Shown here piece after piece: positions 50,540 to 59,276 of a DNA stretch of 64,000 nucleotides. Every line of letters starts with the position of its first letter. Position 1 is the first letter of the stretch. The stretch is taken from NCBI GenBank assembly GCA_963803155.1, contig CAWDMN010000082.1:1-64000 (forward strand). Direction: 5' to 3'. A program made the translations under genes and the position numbers. This stretch comes from CAWDMN01 sp963803155. GTDB taxonomy: Bacteria; Acidobacteriota; Terriglobia; Versatilivoradales; Versatilivoraceae. The notes beneath the pieces were generated by a model. That model was not told the DNA's origin. It saw nothing but the letters and a program-made list of their open reading frames with translations, and did not search any database.

Positions 50540-52315
50540 ATGCGAAAAAGAACCAGCGCTATGAAAAGAGCCGGTTACCAGACCTCCATTACCTTATTCA
50601 TTTTTTGTTTCGGCTTGTGTATTTTCCTCTTGTTGGGAAATATCTCCTTTTCCGCACCTCCGGCAACAGGGAAGAAGCAACCATCCACGGAACCATCAAA
50701 AAAACCTGCCGCGGGGAGCCTTCAGTTTGTCGATGTAGCGCCCCTCTCCGCCATTTCCTACAAAACCAACAACAATTTCACCGGACGGAAATATTTTCCC
50801 CAACCCATGTGCGGCGGAATCGCCATTCTCGATTTCAACAACGATGGAAAACAAGATATTTTTTTTACCAATGGCTCCAAGTTGCCGGAGCTTAAAAAGA
50901 GCGATCCCTCCTTTTATAACTGCCTATTGGAGAATCTGGGGAACGGGCGCTTTCGCGATGTAACCGAAAAAGCCGGTTTGCTGGGGGCAGATCTAGACTA
51001 TGGTTATGGTGTAGCCGCCGGAGATTACGACAATGACGGTTTCACTGACCTATTCATTTGCAACGCCGGCCGGAATGCCCTCTATCACAACAACGGAAAT
51101 GGGACGTTTTCAGATGTTACCGACATAGCTGGACTCAATGACAAGCCCCGGGATCTTCTCAGTGTTTGTGCCGCCTGGTTCGATTACGACCTGGATGGGA
51201 GGCTTGACTTGGTGGTATCGCATTATACCTACTGGAATCCTCTTACCGATTCCCGTTGCCTGATCGATGGAAAAATCGATTACTATTGCAATCCCCGCAC
51301 CGTCAAGCCCGTCGCACATTCGCTTTATCACAATGAAGGGAATGGCAAGTTTCGCAACGTCAGCAGCGAAGCCGGTTTTTCCGCTTCGCTGGGGAAAGGA
51401 ATGGGCATTGGAATCGCCGATTTCAATGGGGATGGCTGGCTGGACGTTTTCGTGGCCAACGACACAGAGCCCAACTTTCTATTTATCAATAAAGGGAATG
51501 GGAAATTTGAAGAATCTGCCATGATTTACGGAGTGGCCTACAACGACGATGCCGCCGTAGTCTCCGGCATGGGTTGCGATGTAAGAGACTACGACAATGA
51601 CGGCTGGGTCGATATCTTCTATAGCAACTTGCAGACTCAGGTTTTCGGTCTCTACCACAATGAAGCGGGTAAATATTTTAAATATGTCAGCCCGGCAAGC
51701 AGCGTAGAGGCGCTCAGCCGCCGCTTCTCCGGGTGGAGCAATGCTTTCATCGATTACAACAACGATGGTTGGAAGGATTTGTATTCCGCCAACGGAGATG
51801 TCGACTACCTCGGCTCCAACTCGGCCCAACACGACACTCTATGGGAAAACCGGGAAGGTCGAAGTTTTTCTGACGTCTCGGAAAAACTGGGGAAAGATTT
51901 CCTGCACGTGGGATATCAACGGGGTTCAGCTGTCGCGGATTTGAATAATGATGGCTTCCCGGATCTGGTGGTGACTTCGCTGAACGAGAGCCCGCGAATC
52001 CTGCTCAATTCCGGTGACAATGGAAATCACTGGCTCTGGATAGAAGCTAAAGGCGGAAAAAGCAACAGGGATGCCATTGGAACTCGCATGAAACTGGTGA
52101 CCGGTTCAGGCCGCGTCTTATACAACCATCTTTCCCCCAGCGTAGGATTCATGTCTTCGAGTGACAAGAGAGTCCACTTCGGATTGGGGGGAGAATCCAT
52201 GATCAAAGAACTGGAAATCCGCTGGCCAAATGGGGTCATACAAAAATTGACTGAGGTGAGAGGGGATCAGTTTTTGAGAATCGAGGAACCGGCACAATTG
52301 GACGCCAAACCCTAG
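50540..52315 (+). CDS. Exported CRTAC1-family protein (FG-GAP/VCBS repeats, ASPIC/UnbV)
   Basis: About 591 residues from the ATG at 50540; an internal ATG at 50561 is the alternative, and the long upstream open frame overlaps the divergent enolase gene. A signal peptide (LFIFCFGLCIFLLLGNISFSA) is followed by seven FG-GAP-type repeats with calcium-binding D-x-[DN]-x-D-G loops (DFNNDGKQDIFF, DYDNDGFTDLF, DYDLDGRLDLV, DFNGDGWLDVF, DYDNDGWVDIF, DYNNDGWKDLY, DLNNDGFPDLV), forming a β-propeller. The C-terminal ASPIC/UnbV domain is seen in VHFGLGG and IRWPNGVIQ. Members are common in Acidobacteria; their role is thought to be extracellular binding. Confidence 0.88.
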   Translation: MRKRTSAMKRAGYQTSITLFIFCFGLCIFLLLGNISFSAPPATGKKQPSTEPSKKPAAGSLQFVDVAPLSAISYKTNNNFTGRKYFPQPMCGGIAILDFNNDGKQDIFFTNGSKLPELKKSDPSFYNCLLENLGNGRFRDVTEKAGLLGADLDYGYGVAAGDYDNDGFTDLFICNAGRNALYHNNGNGTFSDVTDIAGLNDKPRDLLSVCAAWFDYDLDGRLDLVVSHYTYWNPLTDSRCLIDGKIDYYCNPRTVKPVAHSLYHNEGNGKFRNVSSEAGFSASLGKGMGIGIADFNGDGWLDVFVANDTEPNFLFINKGNGKFEESAMIYGVAYNDDAAVVSGMGCDVRDYDNDGWVDIFYSNLQTQVFGLYHNEAGKYFKYVSPASSVEALSRRFSGWSNAFIDYNNDGWKDLYSANGDVDYLGSNSAQHDTLWENREGRSFSDVSEKLGKDFLHVGYQRGSAVADLNNDGFPDLVVTSLNESPRILLNSGDNGNHWLWIEAKGGKSNRDAIGTRMKLVTGSGRVLYNHLSPSVGFMSSSDKRVHFGLGGESMIKELEIRWPNGVIQKLTEVRGDQFLRIEEPAQLDAKP

Positions 52316-52741
52316 TCGGCCACATTGGAAGCGTGCCCCCTTCCTTGCTTCTATCACTGGGGAATGGGCGCGTTGTAATTCTTCTGGGCTCTCTTCCACC
52401 TGCAAGGCAAATGAAACGGAATCTATTACGAAAATTCCTGCCCCGCAGTCAATCAGAAAGTACTCCAATGCTTAATCCGGCGTTCTCACTGCCGTGCGGG
52501 ATGGCCCCTATGAGACGGATTCTCCGATCTTTCTCATCGCTCCCCCCTTTTGAATTGATTTCATCCACTTCTGGTGAATTTTCGCCTCCATGATTCTTTC
52601 CGGCGTAAAATACATCCTTGCTGATGAAGCATGGATAGCTCGCCAATCATTGGGATCAAATCAACGAGGGGACGGCAACGGCTGGATACTTCGCTATGCG
52701 CGCATGCATCGGAACAAATTCATTCGACGAAAGGACACAAA
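52316..52741. other. Gene-free stretch before the rhamnosidase gene
   Basis: No gene or repeat recognised. AAGGA at 52731-52735 is the ribosome binding site of the rhamnosidase gene. Confidence 0.5.
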
Positions 52742-55558
52742 GTGAGAAAATTCTTTGGCATCCTGATGGCATTCATTGTATCGGCGGGCATTTGCGCCGC
52801 CGCTCCTCCAAAAAATGGACTCTCCATCCAGCGGCTGCGCTGTGAATACCTCACTGATCCTCTCGGAATCGATGTTGTGAAGCCACGGCTGAGTTGGATC
52901 TTGGCCTCTGGCCGGCCAGGGGATCGGGGCGAATACCAGAGCGCCTATCGCATCTTGGTCGCATCCAGCTTGGAACTGCTTCAAAAGAACAAAGGCGATG
53001 CTTGGGATTCAGGAAAAGTGAACTCGGATCAATCCACTTTCGTGGTCTACGGTGGCCAACCATTGAACTCTTGCGCTCAGTATTACTGGAAAGTGCGCGT
53101 GTGGGACAAGCAAGGTCACGTCACCCAATGGAGCAAACCCGCCATGTGGTCGATGGGGCTGCTTCATGCTTCAGACTGGCGGGGCCGCTGGATCGGAGAA
53201 GGAGGGCCCAAAAGCTCCAATTCCCCTGATGTAAAAGGAGCCACGCCGCTCCCGTTCCCGTGGCTGCGTAAAACGTTGACGCTGAAAGACAGGCCCGCAA
53301 GGGCCGTCGCTTATATCAACGCGCTGGGTTACTTCGAATTGTATGTCAACGGCCAGAAAGTCGGCCACGACGTATTGAGTCCCGCGGTCAGCGATTATTC
53401 CAAACGCAATTACTACGTAACGCACGATATTGCCAGCTACCTGGTGGCAGGGGAAAACTGCATCGCCCTGTGGCTTGGGCGCGGTTGGTACGTTCGGGGA
53501 AATCCAGGCGTGATCCATGATGGTCCATTGGTCCGGGCCCAATTGGACATTTCGCTGTCTGACGGAACTACGGCCCAAGTTGTGAGCGATGACAGTTGGA
53601 AAGTGCGCGAAAGCCCGATCACTCCACTCGGCAGCGGGATGCCGTTTGGCGACTATGGCGGGGAACGGTACGATGCCAGGAAAGAACTCGCCGGTTGGAA
53701 CTCTGTGGGATTGGACGATTCTGATTGGGAGTCCGCAACCTTATTCGATCCGCCGACTGTCGTCACCGCGGCGCAGATGGTTGAACCCAATCGGATACTG
53801 GAAACCATCAAGCCAATCAGCGTGCAAAAGCACGCCAAGGGCGGCTACCTAATCGATATGGGCCGGAATTTTACGGGCTGGCTGGAGTTTCGCATTCCGA
53901 GCGATCTTTCGGCCGGAGCCTTGGTTAAACTAGAATATGCTGACATTTTGCGTTCCGGGGATGAACTCCAGATCTACAACCAGCGCGATGAAGTGGTAGT
54001 TCGTGGCGGAGTGGAACAGGTTTTCCGGTCTCGCTTCAACTACCATGGTTTCCGGTACGTTCTGGCCACGGGCCTTGATCGCGCGCCATCCATCGAGAGC
54101 GCCAAAGGTTATTTGATTGATACGGCTTTTGAACGGGCGGGTGAGTTTGAGTCGTCGAATCTGCTTTTAAACCGGATTTACGACATGGTGATACGGACCT
54201 ATCGCGCCTTGACGCTCGGCGGTTATGTCGTCGATTGCCCGACTCGAGAACGGCTTGGTTACGGCGGCGATGCTGGAACCTCCTTGGAGACCGGAATGTT
54301 CAACTTTGCCGCTGGCGGGCTCTACAACAGTTGGCTTGCCAATTGGCGTGACGCGCAAGCAGAGACGGGAGGCCTGCCATATACGGCGCCGCATTTTCAG
54401 GACAAGGGGGGTGGAGGACCGATGTGGGGCGGGTTCGTAGTTACACTTCCCTGGCAGATTTACCTGCAATATGGGGACAAGCGGATTCTTGAGACAAACT
54501 ATCCGATGATCCAAAAGTGGCTGGCTTATTTAGACTCGGAAACCGTGGATCATATTCTCGTGGCACACAAGAGCTATGCCATGAGTTTGCCGGAGTGGAA
54601 CTTCCTGGGCGATTGGGTCCAGCCGAGACCGAAGGGAGATAAGGACCAAGGGAATCAAGCCCTTTTTATGCTCAGCGATGCCGGCGGCACAAGATTCATC
54701 ATCAATCTGCACTACCTATACACAGTCCAAATCGCGGCCAAGATTGCCAGCATCTTGGAGAAGAATGACGATGTGGCGAAATACGAATCCACCGCGGCGG
54801 TGCTCCGCCGCATGCTTCATGAAAAATATTTCGATGCCGGGAAGAACAATTATGCCACGGGCGAACAACCGTATCTGGCCATTCCGTTGTTTGTGAATGT
54901 AGTTCCGCCAACACTGCGCCAGAGTGTGGTAGAGAACCTGAGACATACAATCCAAGTCCAGGATGCCGGGCACTTCAATGCCGGCATGCATGGCATTTAT
55001 TTTCTGTTGAAGTACCTTATGGAATCCGATCAAAACGACCTAATCTATGAGATGACTGACAAAACAGATTTTCCAAGTTGGGGATACATGCTCGATCAGG
55101 GTGCAACAACCAGTTGGGAAGCCTGGGATGGGAGTGATTCCCATATCCACGATACCTTAATTTCAATTGGGTCCTGGTTCATCCAGGGAATCGGCGGAAT
55201 CCGAATCGATGAAAAATCGCCCGGATTCAGACATTTTTTCATCCGACCGGGAATTGGAGGCGGCCTGACCTTCGCGCGCACAAGTTACCAATCGCCTTAC
55301 GGCAAAATTTCCAGCAGGTGGCAAATCAACAAGGGGCTGTTGAAGATAAACATTACAATCCCCATTGGCACATCGGCAACGGTATGCATTCCAACCTCGG
55401 CACCCGATGCGGTGAGTGAAAGTGGCCGCCGTGCCGCGGAATCTCCAGGGGTGCGCTTCATTGGCGAGGAGAACGGAAGGGCGGTGTTCCTTGTTCAGTC
55501 AGGGAATTACACATTCGCTTCGCCGGCCCCGCTCCCCAGCTCGATCATCCAGAAATAG
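52742..55558 (+). CDS. Exported α-L-rhamnosidase, GH78
   Basis: 938 residues from a GTG at 52742, six bases after AAGGA and beginning a clean signal peptide (KFFGILMAFIVSAGICAA); an ATG 37 codons upstream would bury it. The domain order is the GH78 standard: N-terminal β-domains (LRCEYLTDPLGIDVVKPRLSW; ALGYFELYVNGQKVG), then the (α/α)6 catalytic barrel and a C-terminal β-domain. The acidic motif is DCPTRERLGYGGD (Asp498, Glu503, Asp510), one residue shorter than the usual DCPxRDERxGWxGD. The general base is in TTSWEAWDG (Glu793). It hydrolyses terminal α-L-rhamnose, found in pectin, glycosides and bacterial polysaccharides. Confidence 0.9.
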   Translation: MRKFFGILMAFIVSAGICAAAPPKNGLSIQRLRCEYLTDPLGIDVVKPRLSWILASGRPGDRGEYQSAYRILVASSLELLQKNKGDAWDSGKVNSDQSTFVVYGGQPLNSCAQYYWKVRVWDKQGHVTQWSKPAMWSMGLLHASDWRGRWIGEGGPKSSNSPDVKGATPLPFPWLRKTLTLKDRPARAVAYINALGYFELYVNGQKVGHDVLSPAVSDYSKRNYYVTHDIASYLVAGENCIALWLGRGWYVRGNPGVIHDGPLVRAQLDISLSDGTTAQVVSDDSWKVRESPITPLGSGMPFGDYGGERYDARKELAGWNSVGLDDSDWESATLFDPPTVVTAAQMVEPNRILETIKPISVQKHAKGGYLIDMGRNFTGWLEFRIPSDLSAGALVKLEYADILRSGDELQIYNQRDEVVVRGGVEQVFRSRFNYHGFRYVLATGLDRAPSIESAKGYLIDTAFERAGEFESSNLLLNRIYDMVIRTYRALTLGGYVVDCPTRERLGYGGDAGTSLETGMFNFAAGGLYNSWLANWRDAQAETGGLPYTAPHFQDKGGGGPMWGGFVVTLPWQIYLQYGDKRILETNYPMIQKWLAYLDSETVDHILVAHKSYAMSLPEWNFLGDWVQPRPKGDKDQGNQALFMLSDAGGTRFIINLHYLYTVQIAAKIASILEKNDDVAKYESTAAVLRRMLHEKYFDAGKNNYATGEQPYLAIPLFVNVVPPTLRQSVVENLRHTIQVQDAGHFNAGMHGIYFLLKYLMESDQNDLIYEMTDKTDFPSWGYMLDQGATTSWEAWDGSDSHIHDTLISIGSWFIQGIGGIRIDEKSPGFRHFFIRPGIGGGLTFARTSYQSPYGKISSRWQINKGLLKINITIPIGTSATVCIPTSAPDAVSESGRRAAESPGVRFIGEENGRAVFLVQSGNYTFASPAPLPSSIIQK

Positions 55559-55884
55559 CGGGCCTGGCGCCCGGCACAAGAACCTTAATTCAACCTATAA
55601 CGCTCGCCTTGGTTGTCATTGATGCGGGAGTTATGAGCGGTGATGGGCTGGAAGAACAATCCCATGGTCAATATTGTCCTGATGATTGGTGAAAAGTTCT
55701 TCCATTTCATGGTGAGAAAAAGTCCTCAGGCAACGATAATGCCCGATAATCCTACAGACGGGCATGAAATGAAAAATTGCCCGAGACGATTTCAATACAT
55801 GACCCGGATTTCATTCTGTAAACCCGTGGGGGCAAGCGCATATTTCATGGGCTTCCCGTTCAATTTTATTTTTGGGTGAATCAC
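55559..55884. other. Intergenic region upstream of aspartate kinase
   Basis: A short CGGGC/GCCCG hairpin lies just after the rhamnosidase stop codon and may be a weak terminator without a T run. Alternative hairpins at 55740-55783 are listed separately. I see no gene; a 79-codon frame across 55640-55879 has no recognisable features and no good ribosome binding site. Confidence 0.45.
55740..55783 (+). promoter_or_regulatory. Mutually exclusive hairpins, attenuator-like
   Basis: TGCCCG (55740-55745) and TGCCCG (55778-55783) are both complementary to CGGGCA (55759-55764) between them, so two alternative hairpins can form about 100 bases before the aspartate kinase start. There is no T run after either stem and no resemblance to the lysine riboswitch, so regulation is speculative. 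Confidence 0.3.
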
Positions 55885-57264
55885 ATGATTATCATGAAAT
55901 TTGGCGGCAGTTCTGTAAGGGATGCAGAAGGAATCAAGCGGGTAGTCAAAATCATTCAGCACCATCAGCCCTTTAATCCAGTGGTAGTGGTTTCCGCCAT
56001 GGGCAAAACCACGCGAAACTTGCTGCATGCCGGGGAACTGGCTTCTTCATACCATACCAGCGAAGCTCTTGAAAAACTGGCTGAAATTGAAACCTACCAT
56101 TTGTCGGAACTCTCCCGCCTGACCGGCATTTCCCGAGAGTCTCCCATTTATTCTAAAATCTCCAGTCATTTCGAAGAGATCCGCGACTTGATCGGAGGCC
56201 TTTCGATTTTGAAAGAGTTCACGCCGCGCTGCCGGGACGCCATGGCTGCTTATGGAGAATTGCTTTCTTCCGCCATCCTCGCGGCGGGTCTTGTGTCTCA
56301 CGGGATTGATGCCTTGCTGATTGACGTCCGCTCACTAATGATCACCGACGACAATTTTACCCGCGCGGAACCCCTCGAAGAAATTGCCGTTGACCGATTC
56401 CGGCGCGCACTGCTGCCGGAGCTGGAGCGGCGGCGCACTCCGGTAATTCAGGGTTATATTGGCTCCACTCTGCAAGGAGCAACGACCACCCTAGGTTTTG
56501 AGGGCTCTGATTTCACGGCGGCCTTCATCGGCGCGGCTTTGGGAGTGAGTGATATCCAAATATGGAAAGATGTTCCCGGCTTGATGAGCACTGACCCCGC
56601 CATCATCAAGGAAGCCCAGACTATTCCCGCCGCCACCTTTGATGAAATGGCGGAGTTGACTTACTTTGGGGCCAAGCTCTTGCATCCCCGGGCGATTTGG
56701 CCGGCAGCCCGAAAACGGATCCCCGTCCACATTTTCAACTCCTGGCAACCTCAGGCGGAAGGCACGGTGGTTATGGATGGTTTAGCCGCTCCTCAGCAAG
56801 GGGTGCGCTCGATTGCCTTCAAGCGAGGACTGACTCTGCTTCAGCTGATATCCAATCAACAACAACCGCTTTCAGAATATATGAAAGGGATTTTTGACGT
56901 TCTGGATAGGCACCGCATCACCCCGGATTTGACCGCTATTTCCTCGATTCACCTGAAGTTGGTCCTCAGCGATGATCTTCAAGTCGAACGGGCATTGCCG
57001 GAATTCCGCCGGTTGGGTTCCGCGGAAGCCGCCACCGGGAAAGCCTCTATTTGTCTGGTGGGTCAAGGGCTCATTCAACAGACCGGCATTGCGTCCCAGG
57101 CTCTAGCTGCCATTTCCGGATTGCGGTTAGATGTGATATCCCAGGGATCCTCTCCCAACAGCTTGATGATAATTCTTGACGAAGATCAGCTTGACTCCGC
57201 GCTTGGTCGGATTCACTCCCAGTTCTTCCCAAACCACATCGATTCAAGCATGGCGCTTCCTTGA
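55885..57264 (+). CDS. lysC: Aspartate kinase
   Basis: 459-residue cytoplasmic enzyme that phosphorylates L-aspartate, the first step toward lysine, threonine, methionine and diaminopimelate. The N-terminal MKFGGSSV is the family's kinase signature; VVVVSAMGKTT, GFEGSDFTAAFIGAALG (phosphate and aspartate binding), DVPGLMSTDP and AELTYFGAKLLHP follow in the expected order. The C-terminal ~150 residues are two ACT domains, which usually bind the feedback inhibitor. There is no fused homoserine dehydrogenase. The start is uncertain: GTG at 55876 and ATG at 55885 or 55894 are all in frame; 55885 has GGGTGA at a suitable distance. The neighbours are unrelated to amino acid synthesis. Confidence 0.93.
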   Translation: MIIMKFGGSSVRDAEGIKRVVKIIQHHQPFNPVVVVSAMGKTTRNLLHAGELASSYHTSEALEKLAEIETYHLSELSRLTGISRESPIYSKISSHFEEIRDLIGGLSILKEFTPRCRDAMAAYGELLSSAILAAGLVSHGIDALLIDVRSLMITDDNFTRAEPLEEIAVDRFRRALLPELERRRTPVIQGYIGSTLQGATTTLGFEGSDFTAAFIGAALGVSDIQIWKDVPGLMSTDPAIIKEAQTIPAATFDEMAELTYFGAKLLHPRAIWPAARKRIPVHIFNSWQPQAEGTVVMDGLAAPQQGVRSIAFKRGLTLLQLISNQQQPLSEYMKGIFDVLDRHRITPDLTAISSIHLKLVLSDDLQVERALPEFRRLGSAEAATGKASICLVGQGLIQQTGIASQALAAISGLRLDVISQGSSPNSLMIILDEDQLDSALGRIHSQFFPNHIDSSMALP

Positions 57265-57301
57265 CTGTTAATTGTGCAAATTGAATTGGAGCTGTAAATT
57301 G

Positions 57302-57583
57302 TCAGGGATCAAGTGCCCATGGGGTGGTCTTCTTCCGTGAAGGAGGATCTCCTGCATCTGTCTTTTTTCGTTTCACTTCATGTTTGGCCTCAATGACGTA
57401 TTTTTTCCCAGGGTCGAACATTTCGTGTATTCCTAAAAAAGCATTCCCCATGCGTGTTGTGACCCCTTTGCTCTTCCTCCAATATATCCAGCCCTGTGAC
57501 TCCATCCAAGTGGCGAGACGATCCAGCATAAATATGATCCCAATAATTCCTAGAATCCATGCTGCGGCCAAATACCATTGCAA
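57302..57583 (-). CDS. Small membrane protein of unknown function
   Basis: 93 residues starting at TTG (57583) with a perfect GGAGGTGA six bases upstream; this strong site makes the frame credible despite its size. One N-terminal membrane helix (LAAAWILGIIGIIFMLDRLATWM) is followed by a conserved-looking soluble part, WIYWRKSKGVTTRMGNAFLG and HEMFDPGKKYVIEAKHEVKRK. I recognise no family. It converges on the aspartate kinase gene. Confidence 0.7.
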   Translation of the reverse strand: MQWYLAAAWILGIIGIIFMLDRLATWMESQGWIYWRKSKGVTTRMGNAFLGIHEMFDPGKKYVIEAKHEVKRKKTDAGDPPSRKKTTPWALDP

Positions 57584-57597
57584 TGGAATTCACCTCC

Positions 57598-58070
57598 TTC
57601 CTAACATTCATCAATGCTTATTAAGCATATAAGACGGTGCATGTCAGATGGCAAACAGGAGCGCCAAATAAACTCAATCGATCCTTTTTTTTGTGCGTTG
57701 GTGCTCACCCCGCCCTTGCATGGCAGCTGTGCGGGTTGGGTATGCGGTTCTGGCGAACAGCGCAATCAGCCATAATCCAAATATTCAGTCAAAAATCATT
57801 CCTCTTCCAAGGAGATATTTATAGACATTAATTATGGATTTGGTATGTCCCTGAATTCCGTTTGGGTTCTTTGCGTATGAGGAGTTCCTTTTTCTACGAT
57901 CTGCAATTCACCTAAAACCGGAGCGGATTACTTGACGCATGGGAGTCATTGCCTTAGTCTGGAAGGAAAGAGCGGGATCCTGATCATGGACACTGAGGCA
58001 GCGTCTCCCGTTTCTAATAGCCATGGCTCCCATCAACCATCTGGTAATTTTTATTGCGGGAGGTTTCCGC
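57598..58070. other. Divergent region upstream of the efflux operon
   Basis: About 470 bp between the small membrane protein gene and the RND operon. GGGAGG at 58058-58063 is the operon's first ribosome binding site. I could not find a convincing operator, and there is no adjacent TetR- or MarR-type regulator gene. Confidence 0.45.
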
Positions 58071-59276
58071 GTGAAACTCAGACATCTTCCGATATTGCCG
58101 ATAATCTTCTTCCCATGTTTTTTCTGCATGACATGCTCACATCAAAAGCCGGCAGGAACAGAACCTGTCCAGAAAATTCGCGTCCGCCCTCCTAACCGGA
58201 TCGACCGCCCGGTGTTTGTCAGCGCCAGCGGGACCGTAGAGGCCAACGAGACTTCCCATGTGGCTTTCCTGATCGCCGGACAGGCGTTGAAAATTCATGC
58301 GGAGGAGGGAATGCAGGTTAAAGCAGGCCAACTGCTCGCCGAGCTCGATCCCCGCGATTATGATTTCCGCCTGCGAGCGGCTGCAGCCCAGGCTGACACA
58401 GCGCGAGCCACTATGGAGAAAGCCAATTCCGCGGTTCGGGCCCAGGAACTAGCCCAGGCGAAAATCGACTTCGAACGCCTCGAGGATGAGTTTAACCGTC
58501 ACAAGGCTCTTTTCGAGCGTAAAAGCCTGGCGCCAGCCGATTTCAAGAAAATCGAATCCGCCTATCTGGCCGCCAAAGAACGTTACAGTCTGGCGCTGGA
58601 AGGAGCCAGGCAAGAAGATCGGGAGGCCGCGCGCCTGGCTTATACCGCTGCCATGGCTCAAGCGGATTTGGCGCGGAAGATGCTGTCCGACACTAAACTC
58701 ACTTCGCCCATCTCCGGCCTGATTGCGCGCCGTGAGCTTGAAGCCGGCGACCCCGTGGGCGTGGGGCGTCCTGTTTTTGTTGTCATGGATCTCAATCCGG
58801 CTAAAGTCAGAGTGGGCGTTCCAGAGGCGGAGGTAGTCAGAATCCGGCAAGGGCAGAAGGCTTCGGTCCTGGTTCCCTCCTTTGGGGAGCAAACCTTCGA
58901 AGGGCGTGTGGAGACTGTCGGGTATGCGGCAGATCCGGCATCCCGTACCTATTCTGTTAAAATTTCCGTCCAGAATCCAAACCTGCTCCTGCGAGCCGGC
59001 ATGATAGCGGAAGCTCACATACAAACCGCGGGAGTCGTGCGCGCCATAACAGTTCCCGCCCAAGCCATCATGCGCGATTCCCAGGGAGCCACTTTGGTTT
59101 ACATTTATTTCCCAGATAAAAGGCGGGTCTATGGCCGGCGAGTCTCCCCGGGCACCGTTTTCGATCGCGAAATTGAAATCAACCAGGGTCTTACTGGAAA
59201 CGAGCTAGTCGTTGTTGCGGGACAAAATCAGCTTTCGGAGGGCTTTTTGGTGAACGTCGAGGAGGGAGCACAATGA
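58071..59276 (+). CDS. RND efflux periplasmic adaptor (membrane fusion protein)
   Basis: 401 residues from a GTG at 58071 with GGGAGG seven bases upstream; a longer frame from ATG 58023 lacks a ribosome binding site and extends ahead of the signal. The hydrophobic leader ends in a Cys-rich stretch (FFCMTCSHQ), possibly lipidated. The protein has the split biotinyl-lipoyl domain (VEANETSHVAFLIAGQALKIHA; LTSPISGLIARREL), a long α-helical hairpin (about 95-190) and a β-barrel (VRVGVPEAEVVRIRQGQKA). It bridges the RND pump and TolC. Its end overlaps the pump gene by four bases. Confidence 0.9.
   Translation: MKLRHLPILPIIFFPCFFCMTCSHQKPAGTEPVQKIRVRPPNRIDRPVFVSASGTVEANETSHVAFLIAGQALKIHAEEGMQVKAGQLLAELDPRDYDFRLRAAAAQADTARATMEKANSAVRAQELAQAKIDFERLEDEFNRHKALFERKSLAPADFKKIESAYLAAKERYSLALEGARQEDREAARLAYTAAMAQADLARKMLSDTKLTSPISGLIARRELEAGDPVGVGRPVFVVMDLNPAKVRVGVPEAEVVRIRQGQKASVLVPSFGEQTFEGRVETVGYAADPASRTYSVKISVQNPNLLLRAGMIAEAHIQTAGVVRAITVPAQAIMRDSQGATLVYIYFPDKRRVYGRRVSPGTVFDREIEINQGLTGNELVVVAGQNQLSEGFLVNVEEGAQ

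Noticed and set aside
55640..55879. 79-codon frame before aspartate kinase
   Set aside because: It has no ribosome binding site or known family and overlaps the candidate leader region.
55559..55884. Lysine riboswitch upstream of aspartate kinase
   Set aside because: The conserved lysine-riboswitch core is not found.
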